From: Acidobacteriota bacterium
Lineage (GTDB): Bacteria > Acidobacteriota > Terriglobia > Terriglobales > Acidobacteriaceae
Assembly: GCA_021813745.1 (NCBI GenBank)
Contig: JAKAJO010000136.1
Span: 1 to 64,000, forward strand
DNA length: 64,000 bases
Direction: 5' to 3'
The stretch's first letter is position 1; each line of letters opens with the position of its first letter. Made by a program: the position numbers and the translations under genes. Below are positions 45,692-54,855 of this stretch, one piece after another. The notes beneath the pieces were generated by a model. It saw only the letters and a program-made list of their open reading frames with translations, was not told where the DNA came from and made no database searches.

Positions 45692-46663
45692 TTAGTGGGC
45701 CAGGAGGTCTGCGACAGAGAGATACCACGGATCTAAAGGTTTGCGCCCTCGAATTACCTCATCGAGCGGCGTGGTGATGACCTCCCCATGAGACATACCG
45801 ACCAGCACATTCTTGTTCCCCGCGGCGATCTGCTCGACGGCTGCACAGCCTAGGCGTGTTCCAAGCAATCGGTCCGCGCATGTAGGTGCCGCGCCACGCA
45901 GCACATAGCCAAGCACAGTGGATCGAAATTCGTAACCAATCAACAGACGCTTCTTCTGAAACGCTTTACAAAGTCCCTCAGCGTTAAACTTTGCACCTTC
46001 TGCAACAACCACGATGGCATGCGGTTTCCCACGTTCATAAGCGTTCTGGATTTTCTCGGCCACTTGTTCCGGACTTGTCTCAACTTCCGGCAAAACAATC
46101 GCTTCGGCTCCTCCGGCAACGCCGCACATTAAAGCAAGATACCCGCACTGCCGGCCCATAACCTCAACCAGCAATGCTCGCCGGTGCGAAGATGCCGTAA
46201 CCTTAAGATTGTCGATCGCATTCAGGGCTACATTCAGCGCCGTGTCCACTCCGATGGTGACATCCGAACCGAAAAGGTCATTGTCAATCGTGGATGCAAC
46301 GCCGACCACCGGATAGCCCATCTGGGAAAGCGCATGTGATCCTGTTTGCGACCCATTACCACCAATCACAATCAGTCCTTCAATGCCGGCTCCGCGCAGC
46401 CTCCGAATGGCCAACTCGCGGCCCTCCTCAGTTTGAAACTCCGCGCAGCGCGCACTTCCCAATATGGTTCCTCCACGCTGAATGATGCTTCCGACATCGC
46501 GGGTGCCGATTCGTTTGAAGTTCCCCTCGATCAATCCCGAATATCCCTGATAGACTCCCCACACGTTGAGCCCATGGGCAACCCCGGTTCTAACAACAGC
46601 ACGAACTGCTGCATTCATTCCGGGAGCGTCACCCCCGCTTGTCAGTACTGCAATACTCTTCAT
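45692..46663 (-). CDS. pfkA: 6-phosphofructokinase
   Basis: The protein has 323 residues and aligns along its length with ATP-type PfkA: LTSGGDAPGMNAAVRAVV, LGSAR, TIDND (catalytic), VEVMGRQCGYLAL. The phosphate-loop motif GGDGS reads GGNGS here, so the Asp that helps hold Mg-ATP is Asn. This may be a subfamily trait. It commits fructose 6-phosphate to glycolysis. It lies 143 bases downstream of the MFS gene on the same strand and may share its fluoride riboswitch. Confidence 0.92.
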   Translation of the reverse strand: MKSIAVLTSGGDAPGMNAAVRAVVRTGVAHGLNVWGVYQGYSGLIEGNFKRIGTRDVGSIIQRGGTILGSARCAEFQTEEGRELAIRRLRGAGIEGLIVIGGNGSQTGSHALSQMGYPVVGVASTIDNDLFGSDVTIGVDTALNVALNAIDNLKVTASSHRRALLVEVMGRQCGYLALMCGVAGGAEAIVLPEVETSPEQVAEKIQNAYERGKPHAIVVVAEGAKFNAEGLCKAFQKKRLLIGYEFRSTVLGYVLRGAAPTCADRLLGTRLGCAAVEQIAAGNKNVLVGMSHGEVITTPLDEVIRGRKPLDPWYLSVADLLAH

Positions 46664-46806
46664 GTAATGGCCTTTCAGTTAAACTCAGTTCGATGGTCAA
46701 TGACTATGAGCTTGAAGATTGGTGAGTTGCATCAATCAAGTCCATCTAAACGGTGCGGCATGGCGTATCTCGCTTTGCTTCCGACTATTGAGACTCGGAA
46801 CTTGAG

Positions 46807-48018
46807 CTAGGCTGGAATCATTCGTCGCTTCACAATGAAAAACAACGGAATCGCAGCAAGTTGGGTTACCACGCAGAAGCTGACAATCTCTGATATTGAG
46901 CGGTCATAAAGAACTCCCAGGATGGCACTGCCTATGAACCAGAAAATCCCGTACCCCGCGGTAAAGAGTCCGTAAGCTGAGGCGCGCCTATCCGGAGATA
47001 CCATGGGGGCAACCACCGCAGGAATGATCGACTCGTGCACCCCCATACCAAGGCCCCAGATTGCAGCGCCAATGATCGCCAGCCAAAACTTGCCCAGAAA
47101 GACCAGCGGCGCGAATGCCGCCGCAATGAGCGTCAGCGGAATGAGCAGGATGACTCCAAAGCGATCGAACAACCTTCCAAACACCAGGGAACCTGTGCCA
47201 CTCACACCCATTGCGATCGCGTAAGCAACTGGCACCAACTCCTTCGGAACGGTTGAGGCCTTGGTGAAATGGTAGGCGATCAGCGGAAAATCTGCGAAGC
47301 CGGCAGCAATGAGCCCTGCACCCATCAGATAAATCCAAAACACGCCGGGCAAACCCTTCGTTTTCACATCGCCAGCCTCGACTTCCAGATCGTGGGGTCG
47401 AGGATAAAAATGGTGAGCAGTCAGCACGAGGCTAAGACAAATCACCATCGGAATCAACAGGGTTGCAAATGCAAAACGATAACTTCCCTGCCATGCCAGG
47501 ACGCCAGCCACCATGAGTGGCCCAAACAGCGCACCGAACTGGTCCAACGCTTCATGAACCCCGAAGGCCCACCCAAAACCGATCTCGCTTCCGGCACGGG
47601 AAAGCATCGCATCCCGTGGTGGATTGCGCGTGGCGCGTCCAAAACGCTCGAGGACGATCAACACGGCGGCAGTCGGCCAGTTATGCGCCAGTGCCAGTGC
47701 GGGTACTGCCAGCAACTGCACGAAATAACCAAAGATTGCGATAGGCCAAAAGCTTCCACTGCGGTCAGCCCAGCGTCCCGAAACCAGGCGAAAGCCGTAG
47801 CCCACCAATTCAGCAAAGCCGGTGACGACGCTGACCACGGTTGCGCTGGCTGCCAACCCCGCCAGGAACGGACCATAAACACTTCGTGCGCCCTCGTAGG
47901 TGAAGTCAGCGAAGAAACTCATGACACCGATGACGAGCACAAATTTGAGAGCTGCATTGTATTTTGCATTGCGCGGCTCGCCATCTGGCCGCTGACTGGT
48001 CGGGTTGGGGAATTCCAT
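46807..48018 (-). CDS. MFS transporter
   Basis: The protein has 403 residues with twelve predicted helices and the MFS signature in the 2-3 loop (GRWADRSG) and again between helices 8 and 9 (GRLFDRFG). ERFGRATRNPPRDAMLSR is typical of a family of uncharacterised exporters close to drug antiporters. The ATG at 48018 follows a 260-base leader containing a fluoride riboswitch, so the transporter is made when fluoride is high. Whether it moves fluoride, a metabolite or an antimetabolite is unknown. Confidence 0.9.
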   Translation of the reverse strand: MEFPNPTSQRPDGEPRNAKYNAALKFVLVIGVMSFFADFTYEGARSVYGPFLAGLAASATVVSVVTGFAELVGYGFRLVSGRWADRSGSFWPIAIFGYFVQLLAVPALALAHNWPTAAVLIVLERFGRATRNPPRDAMLSRAGSEIGFGWAFGVHEALDQFGALFGPLMVAGVLAWQGSYRFAFATLLIPMVICLSLVLTAHHFYPRPHDLEVEAGDVKTKGLPGVFWIYLMGAGLIAAGFADFPLIAYHFTKASTVPKELVPVAYAIAMGVSGTGSLVFGRLFDRFGVILLIPLTLIAAAFAPLVFLGKFWLAIIGAAIWGLGMGVHESIIPAVVAPMVSPDRRASAYGLFTAGYGIFWFIGSAILGVLYDRSISEIVSFCVVTQLAAIPLFFIVKRRMIPA

Positions 48019-48279
48019 TTGTACCTGTCCGCTTAGAATTTATGGAAATTCTGCCACACCTGTGCTCAAGTCATTGCATCCCATCGAGCACCAACACATG
48101 CGCGACGCTCGCCCCGGCAGAGGGAACAGCGATCGCAAACTTTGTGCCACATGGAAGGAGTGGCTCTTGACGAGAATCTGTAAGAGCGGTTCAGCGAGAG
48201 CGCGGGCTTATGCTGCGATGTTCTGCGCTCCTGCGCCAAGTCAAGTGAAAGAAGATTCGTTGTCAGATTCGGAATGCGC

Positions 48280-48313
48280 AAAATGACTCCACTGTTGCGT
48301 GCCAGGAGTCATT
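48280..48313 (-). terminator. Switchable terminator of fluoride riboswitch 3
   Basis: On the minus strand AATGACTCC (48313-48305) pairs with GGAGTCATT (48290-48282) and is followed by a short T-run. The first arm is also the 3' end of the aptamer, so fluoride binding and termination exclude each other. Confidence 0.85.
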
Positions 48314-48351
48314 AGCCAATGGATTGGCGGCTTCGGTGGAACCCCATCACC
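48301..48351 (-). promoter_or_regulatory. Fluoride riboswitch 3, upstream of the MFS gene
   Basis: The minus strand reads GGTGATGGGGTTCCACC (48351-48335), GAAGCCGCC, AATCCATT, then GGCTAATGACTCCTGGC (48317-48301). GGGGTT can pair with GACTCC as the pseudoknot. TTGACA at 48406-48401 with a weak TTAGGC -10 is a possible promoter. Confidence 0.92.
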
Positions 48352-48633
48352 TAATGCGTTGTCTTCTCTACACCGAAGCCTAAAGTGAACGGACTGACCA
48401 TGTCAACGGAAGATGGCATGTCGCGCGGATAAGAAGAGGTTTATCGGATATATACGAACCTTCGTATTACGGAGTTGATGAATGGACTGGAACCGCATTC
48501 AGAAGCGCAACTGGCGCGCCGAGCAGAAAGGGAAATTTCTCTGATCAAACTGCACGTATCGCAGCACCGGCAAGGCCCTTTGTTCGGAAGATTGGGGAAT
48601 TGACGCAGATCAGCACTCTTTGCCATCCGAGCC

Positions 48634-49173
48634 TTACGATAGAGGACCGCGGATAATGTGCAAGGCCGAAGCAATTAGCTCAATCAACCCTGCTGACAGC
48701 ACAACCCATAGCGACTCCACTTTCCGCGTCAGAAGGACTGCGGTGCACACAATGAGTAGACCCCACGTGAATGGATCATGGGCGATTTCTCGAGTGAGAG
48801 GAACAGCCGATGCCCAGAGCAGGCCTGCGCTCGCCAGAACGACCGCTTGGATCATTGACTTCACTCTCGGATGTTCGGCTTTTGTGCTCGCGAACCGAAG
48901 TAAGGGGATGATCAGAAGTGCGGGCGTGACCATCGCAAGCCATCCGGCGACGGCTCCCGGCACACCATCCGCGAAATAGCCCACGCTGACGACATAAACG
49001 CCCACAGGACCTGGCGTGGTGCGCGTGACGACCACTGCGGTACTGAGCTGGCGATCCGTGATCATGCCGTAGTGCAACACAAGATCGCTGCGCAAAACTG
49101 GCAGGGACGCCAAACCGCTAAACGTCGTCACTGTGGCCTTTAGAAGAAGCGCATACAGGAGCAACAGCTTCAT
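48634..49173 (-). CDS. chrA: Chromate transporter, second half (short-chain ChrA)
   Basis: The protein has 179 residues from the ATG at 49173. It is a half-size CHR domain with six or so helices, containing TTFSGLASLPVLRSDLV and TRTTPGPVGVYVVSVGYFADG. It overlaps its partner half by 4 bases (ATGA). Two half-size CHR proteins with opposite topology act together to move chromate or other anions across the inner membrane. Confidence 0.85.
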   Translation of the reverse strand: MKLLLLYALLLKATVTTFSGLASLPVLRSDLVLHYGMITDRQLSTAVVVTRTTPGPVGVYVVSVGYFADGVPGAVAGWLAMVTPALLIIPLLRFASTKAEHPRVKSMIQAVVLASAGLLWASAVPLTREIAHDPFTWGLLIVCTAVLLTRKVESLWVVLSAGLIELIASALHIIRGPLS

Positions 49174-49724
49174 CGATCTGCCCTTGCCGATCCTGGGAGC
49201 AAGCTGCCAATCAGCGCCGCGCCCAGCAAGATCTGAATTGGGGAGATGCTCAGCATCGAGGCAATGAACGCAGCTGAGGTCAGCACCACGAGGCGCGTCT
49301 TCGTAACCGATTGGCGCAAGGGACGGATAATCGTCCACCCGGTGGCAAACATCACTGCGATGGCTGCTGCAATTGCGCCATGCATTGCAATCGTCACGGC
49401 TGGCTTTTTGTTGAGCACTTCGTAGAGCACCGTAACCAGGACGGCGAATAGCGAACAAGGCACTGAGGCGGCAATCAGGGCAGCAAGCGCACCGGGAAAT
49501 CCCCGCATCTTCCATCCAATTCCGGTGCAATAGGCCAAGACATTGGTACCCGGCGTCAAGCGAGCGAGTGCATAAGAAAGACTGGCCGTATCTCTGTCCA
49601 CCAACTTCTGGCGCTCGACGATCTCCTGATCGATCACCACCGTGGTAGCCGTTCCTCCACCAAACGTGAAGTTTGCATATCGCAGGAAGATCCAAACCAG
49701 TCTCGCGATGGATGGGCCAATCAT
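49170..49724 (-). CDS. chrA: Chromate transporter, first half (short-chain ChrA)
   Basis: The protein has 184 residues from the ATG at 49724 (MIGPS); the frame opens earlier at 49865. Diagnostic sequences are FTFGGGTATTVVIDQEIV and LARLTPGTNVLAYCTGIGW, the CHR signature. It is translationally coupled to the second half. Together they equal one full-length ChrA. The anion moved may be chromate or sulfate; fluoride transport is not known for this family. Confidence 0.88.
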   Translation of the reverse strand: MIGPSIARLVWIFLRYANFTFGGGTATTVVIDQEIVERQKLVDRDTASLSYALARLTPGTNVLAYCTGIGWKMRGFPGALAALIAASVPCSLFAVLVTVLYEVLNKKPAVTIAMHGAIAAAIAVMFATGWTIIRPLRQSVTKTRLVVLTSAAFIASMLSISPIQILLGAALIGSLLPGSARADR

Positions 49725-49907
49725 GTCATGAGAATACGGCAGTGAGCTTCTCAGAAACAGTTGATTGAAATTAACCTTGCCTCTCTTTACGTTCAAGCCC
49801 GCAACACTTCCTTTCCTCGTTGTCCGGCTTGGGCAATCGCCGCTCCGGCAGGCATGACATCCCATCGCACAGTTGACAAGAGCGCCTGCAGTGTCTACGC
49901 TCTGATT

Positions 49908-49995
49908 GAAGCATCAGGAGAGATGCGGCCAAAAGCCGTATCCGGCAACCGCGTTCTGGAGACGTTACGGTGCCTGAGCGAAAGCTCGATGCGCG
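49908..49995 (+). promoter_or_regulatory. SAM-I/SAM-IV-clan riboswitch upstream of metK
   Basis: The base stem is GCATC (49911-49915) with GATGC (49988-49992). Inside are an ATGCGGC/GCCGTAT hairpin, the conserved CCGGCAACC, an arm ending in CGGTGCC, and GAGC-GAAA-GCTC. The GCAACC ... GGTGCC pair is the hallmark of the SAM-I clan core. The next gene makes SAM, so this is feedback control. No terminator follows, which suggests translational control. Confidence 0.75.
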
Positions 49996-50090
49996 GAATG
50001 GAGTTTCCGAAGCAAGTCTCCGACGGCGACAATCGCCGACGTCGCAGTTGCGCTCCTGATCGAACGTTTTACTGATAAGGAGTGCACATC

Positions 50091-51251
50091 ATGGCGACCA
50101 TCGTGACCGAGACCAATTCAACTTCTCCTGTCCAGCACAATCAACCGACGACCTTTGTTTTTTCTTCCGAATCTGTCTCCGAAGGTCATCCGGATAAGGT
50201 TAGTGATTTCATCGCTGATTCTGTCCTCGATGCCCATATCAGCGAAGACCCCCACGCGCGGGTGGCGTGCGAGGTTCTCTGCAAGGGCAACACCGTCGTC
50301 TTAGGCGGAGAAATAACTTCTACGGCGAGCGTGGATCACGACGCAATTGTTCGTGAAGCGATCCGCCACATCGGCTACAACGACAAAGAGTCCGGATTCA
50401 ACCCGGACGATGTGCGCGTGCTCACACTCATCTCAAGCCAGTCTCGCGATATTGCTCTGGGCGTGGACACAGCCACGAATACTAACAAAGAACAGGGCGC
50501 GGGCGACCAGGGGATCATGTTTGGTTTCGCGTGCGATGAAACCGCGGAGTTGATGCCATTGCCCATCTCGCTGGCACATCGTTTAACCAGGGGACTTGCC
50601 GAAGATCGGAAGTCCGGGAGCTTTCCGTGGATTCGTCCCGATGCAAAGTCGCAGGTTTCCGTGCTCTACGAAGGAAATACGCCTGTCCTTGTGACAGATG
50701 TGCTCGTCTCCACGCAGCATGCGGCCGATGTGAGCCGGGAACAAATCGCGGCCTACATTCGCGACGTGCTCGCGCCGCGTGAGCTCGGCAATTGGTTCAA
50801 TCGCGACATCAAGTTCCATGTGAATCCGACTGGAAGCTTCGTCCTCGGCGGGCCCGCAGCTGACTGCGGCGTCACCGGCCGAAAGATCATCGCGGATACT
50901 TATGGCGGCGCGGCCCATCACGGCGGCGGAGCATTCAGCGGCAAGGACCCCTCGAAGGTTGACCGCAGCGCCGCGTATTTTTGCCGCTACGTCGCTCGCC
51001 AATTGGTCATGGAAGACCTTGCCAGGAAGGCCGAAATCCAAGTCGCTTACGCGATCGGTATGGCCCAGCCCATTTCGATCAAGATAGAGACATTTGGTAC
51101 CGGCGACGCAAAGGTGGCCCGCGAGTTTGTCAGCCAATTCGACTTCCGGCCTGCCGCGATCATTGAACGCTTGTCGCTGTTGCAACCACTCTATCGTCAA
51201 ACAACGAACTACGGTCACTTTGGCAAAGCCGGTCTGCCGTGGGAGAGCTAG
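50091..51251 (+). CDS. metK: S-adenosylmethionine synthetase
   Basis: The protein has 386 residues from the ATG at 50091, after an AAGGAG site. It forms SAM from methionine and ATP. Signatures are SESVSEGHPDKVSDFIADS, GAGDQGIMFGFACDET and GGGAFSGKDPSKVDRSAAY; the normal GAHGGG loop reads AAHHGGG. Metal ligands appear intact. It follows a SAM-responsive leader and lies in the fluoride-related region. SAM is also the substrate of the cyclopropane synthase of the first operon. Confidence 0.96.
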   Translation: MATIVTETNSTSPVQHNQPTTFVFSSESVSEGHPDKVSDFIADSVLDAHISEDPHARVACEVLCKGNTVVLGGEITSTASVDHDAIVREAIRHIGYNDKESGFNPDDVRVLTLISSQSRDIALGVDTATNTNKEQGAGDQGIMFGFACDETAELMPLPISLAHRLTRGLAEDRKSGSFPWIRPDAKSQVSVLYEGNTPVLVTDVLVSTQHAADVSREQIAAYIRDVLAPRELGNWFNRDIKFHVNPTGSFVLGGPAADCGVTGRKIIADTYGGAAHHGGGAFSGKDPSKVDRSAAYFCRYVARQLVMEDLARKAEIQVAYAIGMAQPISIKIETFGTGDAKVAREFVSQFDFRPAAIIERLSLLQPLYRQTTNYGHFGKAGLPWES

Positions 51252-51347
51252 AACCGGGCTCCCGGCGAATGCGTGATTGAAAGAGGCCGCACATATCTTT
51301 GTCCCATTTCGCAGCATGGGCAAAGTGACCGCGCGGAGGTCTTCTCG

Positions 51348-51674
51348 ATGCCGCGTTTTCGGATACGATCAAACGCCAATTTTCACAGCCGGTATGCTGC
51401 CTACGCATGCAATCACGGAATGACAGCAGAACAGATGCGATTGCATGATAGGCAGTACTATCCCGACGCGATGCTGACTCCCTATTTGTTTTGGCTCAGC
51501 TTGAAGAGGCTTGAATGGAACCGATTACATCCTGAACGACAGATCCAATCCGGGATGGAGCCGATTGAATTCGATCACTGGCTTCAGAAGTTGCAGCCAA
51601 CATTCAACGCTCTTACGTGCGAGTGCCATGTGGGTACAGCTCGACAGCATGGTCATCACTGCATCGGGCGCTGA
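51348..51674 (+). CDS. Hypothetical 108-residue protein
   Basis: The ATG at 51348 has an ideal GGAGG site 8 bases ahead. The sequence is rich in aromatic and basic residues (FHSRYAAYACNHGMTAEQM, TPYLFWLSLKRLEWNRLHPE) and ends with two Cys and several His. I recognise no family. The gene follows metK by 96 bases and overlaps the 3' end of the MutS-like gene on the other strand, which lowers confidence in its last part. Confidence 0.5.
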   Translation: MPRFRIRSNANFHSRYAAYACNHGMTAEQMRLHDRQYYPDAMLTPYLFWLSLKRLEWNRLHPERQIQSGMEPIEFDHWLQKLQPTFNALTCECHVGTARQHGHHCIGR

Positions 51675-53200
51675 AAGGAATCAGTCTTGCTCTGGAAAAT
51701 CCGCCTGAATAAATCTTCCCCATAACTCGTCGGCTCTGGAGGTCCTTCCAAAAGACGGTATGTGCGCGTCCCATTGTCCAGACGCTCGGCGCGGAGGAAG
51801 AGCACTGAATCCCTGCATTGTCGGTGAAATCCATCCGCCAGATCGAACATGTGCGTCACATAGAAAATTTTCACCTTCTTCTCAAGGAGAGCACGCACAA
51901 TCTGCCGGGCGATTTCCGACCCCTCCCGCTCATTGGTCGAAGCAAACGACTCATTCAGCAGAAGCATACAGCGAGGTGTAATTCGCTCGACAATTGCGCT
52001 CATTCTGCTGAGTTCTTCATCGAGCTTGCCACTCTTCATGCCGGCATCTTCTTCTCGCTTGAAATGCGTAAAGACGCCCTGGCAGATGTTCGCCGCAAAT
52101 TCCCGAGCTGGCACGAACATGCCGCACTGCATCATAAGTTGAGCCAGGCCTATGCTGCGCAACAATGTCGATTTGCCGCCGCGGTTGGCGCCCGTAATCA
52201 TAAAGAGAGCAGTGTTCTCGCCGGCAATGTCATTGCCGACGACCCTTTCCTCTGTGTTCAGTGCCAGGCAAACGTCATAGATTCCTCGGCAGCCAAGTGT
52301 CTCGTCTCGATCGAGCAAGGGTCTTGGCAGACAGAATGGTTCCTGTTTTGCGTCCAGCTTCTCCCGTAGGTTGAGGCAGCCTATATAGAATCCCAGTTCC
52401 TGCCGGAGTGCCTTAAAGAAACTCAGGATGTGATCGCTTGATTCCGCCAGGGCAACCGCGACGTTAACGATACCCTCTGTCCTGATTGCTTCCAGCGCGC
52501 GGAAGCCCGCCTCATCCCGTGGGTCAACCTCGAATGTCAACCCCGAGCCACGCTTGTGCGCGATCTGTCCCACCCATTCCTGGACCTTGTCGAACCAACC
52601 GAGCTCCTTTACCGCCAGGCCGTGGAGAATGTAATTCTTCCCTCGCAAGTCAGACCCGAGATCGGCGCTCATCAAAATTCCGTCCCGGAATTCCAGCTGT
52701 TTCAACTGGTCCTTCACCGTCTGCAGATAGGTATCATCCAGTTCCTGGGCAATCATGCCGAACAACCGCCGAAATCCTTCAGACCGGAATTTCGAACTGT
52801 GCTCATCGGAGATCTTCCTTAAGTGCTCCAGCGAACCGACAAACAACCCAAGTGCCTCGACAGACCGGTGCAACAGGGAATTTGGGGAAGAGAGCGAGAA
52901 CCAGCCCCAGATCTTGCTCTCGCGTCCAATCGAATCGACCGATAGAGTGTAAAGTTCCTTCACAATCGCCTGGAACTCCAAGCAATCGGAGAGAACCTCT
53001 TGCCGGTAGAGAATCGTTTCTTGGTCTTTGAGGCTTGCCAGTACAGCGACCTTGGCCACTTCGCGCAAAAAGCTGTCGCCGCCGCTCATCGCCTGGAACA
53101 GAGTATTCAACTCGAGGTCCTGGATCAGTTCAGAAGCATTTGCGAGTACGCCCTCTTCCAGACTGAAGTCCCGATCGCGAAACATGAGGAAGACTTTCAT
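51656..53200 (-). CDS. MutS-like ATPase, second gene of the pair
   Basis: The protein has 514 residues. A helical lever/clamp-like region (about 20-320) precedes a MutS-type ATPase: Walker A TGANRGGKSTLLRS, and Walker B LLLNESFASTNEREG in which the usual Asp is Asn. ITHMFD-like HMFDLADGF ends the core. The mismatch-binding domain of true MutS is missing, so it belongs to the uncharacterised MutS-like families. It overlaps the first MutS-like gene by 4 bases, pointing to a heterodimer, and shares its fluoride riboswitch. Confidence 0.88.
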   Translation of the reverse strand: MKVFLMFRDRDFSLEEGVLANASELIQDLELNTLFQAMSGGDSFLREVAKVAVLASLKDQETILYRQEVLSDCLEFQAIVKELYTLSVDSIGRESKIWGWFSLSSPNSLLHRSVEALGLFVGSLEHLRKISDEHSSKFRSEGFRRLFGMIAQELDDTYLQTVKDQLKQLEFRDGILMSADLGSDLRGKNYILHGLAVKELGWFDKVQEWVGQIAHKRGSGLTFEVDPRDEAGFRALEAIRTEGIVNVAVALAESSDHILSFFKALRQELGFYIGCLNLREKLDAKQEPFCLPRPLLDRDETLGCRGIYDVCLALNTEERVVGNDIAGENTALFMITGANRGGKSTLLRSIGLAQLMMQCGMFVPAREFAANICQGVFTHFKREEDAGMKSGKLDEELSRMSAIVERITPRCMLLLNESFASTNEREGSEIARQIVRALLEKKVKIFYVTHMFDLADGFHRQCRDSVLFLRAERLDNGTRTYRLLEGPPEPTSYGEDLFRRIFQSKTDSFQRPMQ

Positions 53201-54855
53201 GATGGGTCCCCGTCACTTTGCGTGGCGCCGACACGCGCCTTCACCGCGTCATAGGTCAGGTGATATTTCTCTGCGATAGCAATGGCGTAAGCAAGCCCAT
53301 CGGCGGGCCTACGGATCACCTTGAATGTCCGCTGTTGCGGGTCGCTGGGATTCACCGTGCTGACCATGCTCACGGTCGTTTCATTAAACGCGGCTAATTC
53401 GTCGAGAAAGGTCACAGTGACGCAGAGCATGTGCAGCGCAGCAATGCGCTTCATCACTTCGCGACTGAGGAAGAGTGCGTCCTTCATGGTCGTGGATAGA
53501 AAGCTCTCGTTCATAATGAGGATGCTCCTCGCAGTCGCTTTCTCAAGAATCTCGTTGATGCGGATCAGTTCGTCTTCAAGCTTTCCGCGTAGATTCTGGA
53601 TGTCCTCTTCCTTTTCGAAGTGCGTGAAGAGCTTGTCAAAAAGGAACAATTTTGCTGACATACCCGGCACTGGACAGCCGAGAGCGGCCAGGTAATGCAG
53701 TTGTCCATAAGTGCGAGCAAACGTGGTCTTCCCGCCCTGATTGGGTCCGGAGACGACAAAGATACGTTCTGGCTCCTTCAGGTAAAAGCTGTTCTGAACC
53801 ACATTCTTTCGGGCACGAATCAACTGATTGGCAAGCGCGAGGTCGTAGGTATCGAGTGCCTGAATCTCTTTTGAATGGCTGCTCACGGCCGGGAAGCAGA
53901 ACGGAAGTCCAGCCTTCTTCAATGGTTCCATCTGTTCGAGATAGGCGATGTAGAACTGCACTTCCCGGTCGAATCTGGTCATCAGCTCATGGCAGTAGTT
54001 CCGGTGGCGATCGCAGTATTCGTCCAGATGCGTGAAGACCTCCGCATGCAGCGCTGCGACGAGATCGAGAATGCGCGCTTCGATGTGATTCATCTCGGTC
54101 GACAGAGGCACCTTGAGCTGATGACGTCGCGGATCGGCTTGCCGGAATTTCGCAAAGGTTCTGAGAACCTCTTCGCTGAAATCACCACCCGTATCCTTGC
54201 AATCGACGGTGACACGCCCCTGATGGACGTGGAGTGAGTATCGAACCTCAGCGAGATCCGCTCGGACCTTCTCCGTTTCTCTTCTCAGGACAGTGAAGTC
54301 CTCTGAAGCAGAATAGCGGAGCAGAAAATCGCGGAGCGCCTGCAAGCCTCTCGATACAGGACCAACAGAGAGCAATCCGTCTGCGAGCTTCAGCGTCGCG
54401 CTGCAGTACGTCTCGATGGCATCGAGAAAAGCTGCTTGCTTTTGACGCTTGTAGTACCGCTTTTCGGCGATCGCGAGATGAGCGCGCATGTTCGCCATGC
54501 TCTCAGCGAATGAACGAATGAGCTGCAGCAGGCGGGAATTCTCGATCAGATCACGGAAGACATCCTGACGATAATGGACAGCCTCAACGCTTGTTACGGG
54601 TGAGTGAAAGAACGGCACCAGATTGTATTGTTCTCGCCCGGTCGTAATCAAATTGACAATCTGATCAAGATTCAAATCCGGAAAGCATTCCGGCATTTCC
54701 TGCCCCTCACCCAGGCCATCGGGTTCCCAAGCATCGCCCAGAATGCTACGAAAAGGCTGGGTTTCCACGACGAGTCCATCAGCTCCAGAAGTTGCCGGAG
54801 GGCTGGAATGTTCCGCAGGAAATGCACTCAGATGATCAGCGGGCCGTATAGGCAC
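53197..54855 (-). CDS. MutS-like ATPase, first gene of the pair
   Basis: The protein has 552 residues with a GTG start. It has a long helical region and then a MutS-type ATPase with Walker A VVSGPNQGGKTTFART and Walker B ILIMNESFLSTT, again with Asn in place of Asp. No mismatch-recognition domain is present. MutS-like genes are among those known behind fluoride riboswitches, but their job is not established. The start codon and its AGGAG site lie inside the switch structure, so fluoride should act on translation. Confidence 0.88.
   Translation of the reverse strand: MPIRPADHLSAFPAEHSSPPATSGADGLVVETQPFRSILGDAWEPDGLGEGQEMPECFPDLNLDQIVNLITTGREQYNLVPFFHSPVTSVEAVHYRQDVFRDLIENSRLLQLIRSFAESMANMRAHLAIAEKRYYKRQKQAAFLDAIETYCSATLKLADGLLSVGPVSRGLQALRDFLLRYSASEDFTVLRRETEKVRADLAEVRYSLHVHQGRVTVDCKDTGGDFSEEVLRTFAKFRQADPRRHQLKVPLSTEMNHIEARILDLVAALHAEVFTHLDEYCDRHRNYCHELMTRFDREVQFYIAYLEQMEPLKKAGLPFCFPAVSSHSKEIQALDTYDLALANQLIRARKNVVQNSFYLKEPERIFVVSGPNQGGKTTFARTYGQLHYLAALGCPVPGMSAKLFLFDKLFTHFEKEEDIQNLRGKLEDELIRINEILEKATARSILIMNESFLSTTMKDALFLSREVMKRIAALHMLCVTVTFLDELAAFNETTVSMVSTVNPSDPQQRTFKVIRRPADGLAYAIAIAEKYHLTYDAVKARVGATQSDGDPS

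Noticed and set aside
46664-46806. Separate fluoride riboswitch before pfkA
   Set aside because: The minus strand has GATTGATGCAACTCACC, but no P1 stem or core matches the aptamer.
49988-50080. Fluoride riboswitch before metK (GGCGACAATCGCC)
   Set aside because: It is a simple hairpin with no TGATGAC partner; the SAM-type aptamer upstream explains the leader better.
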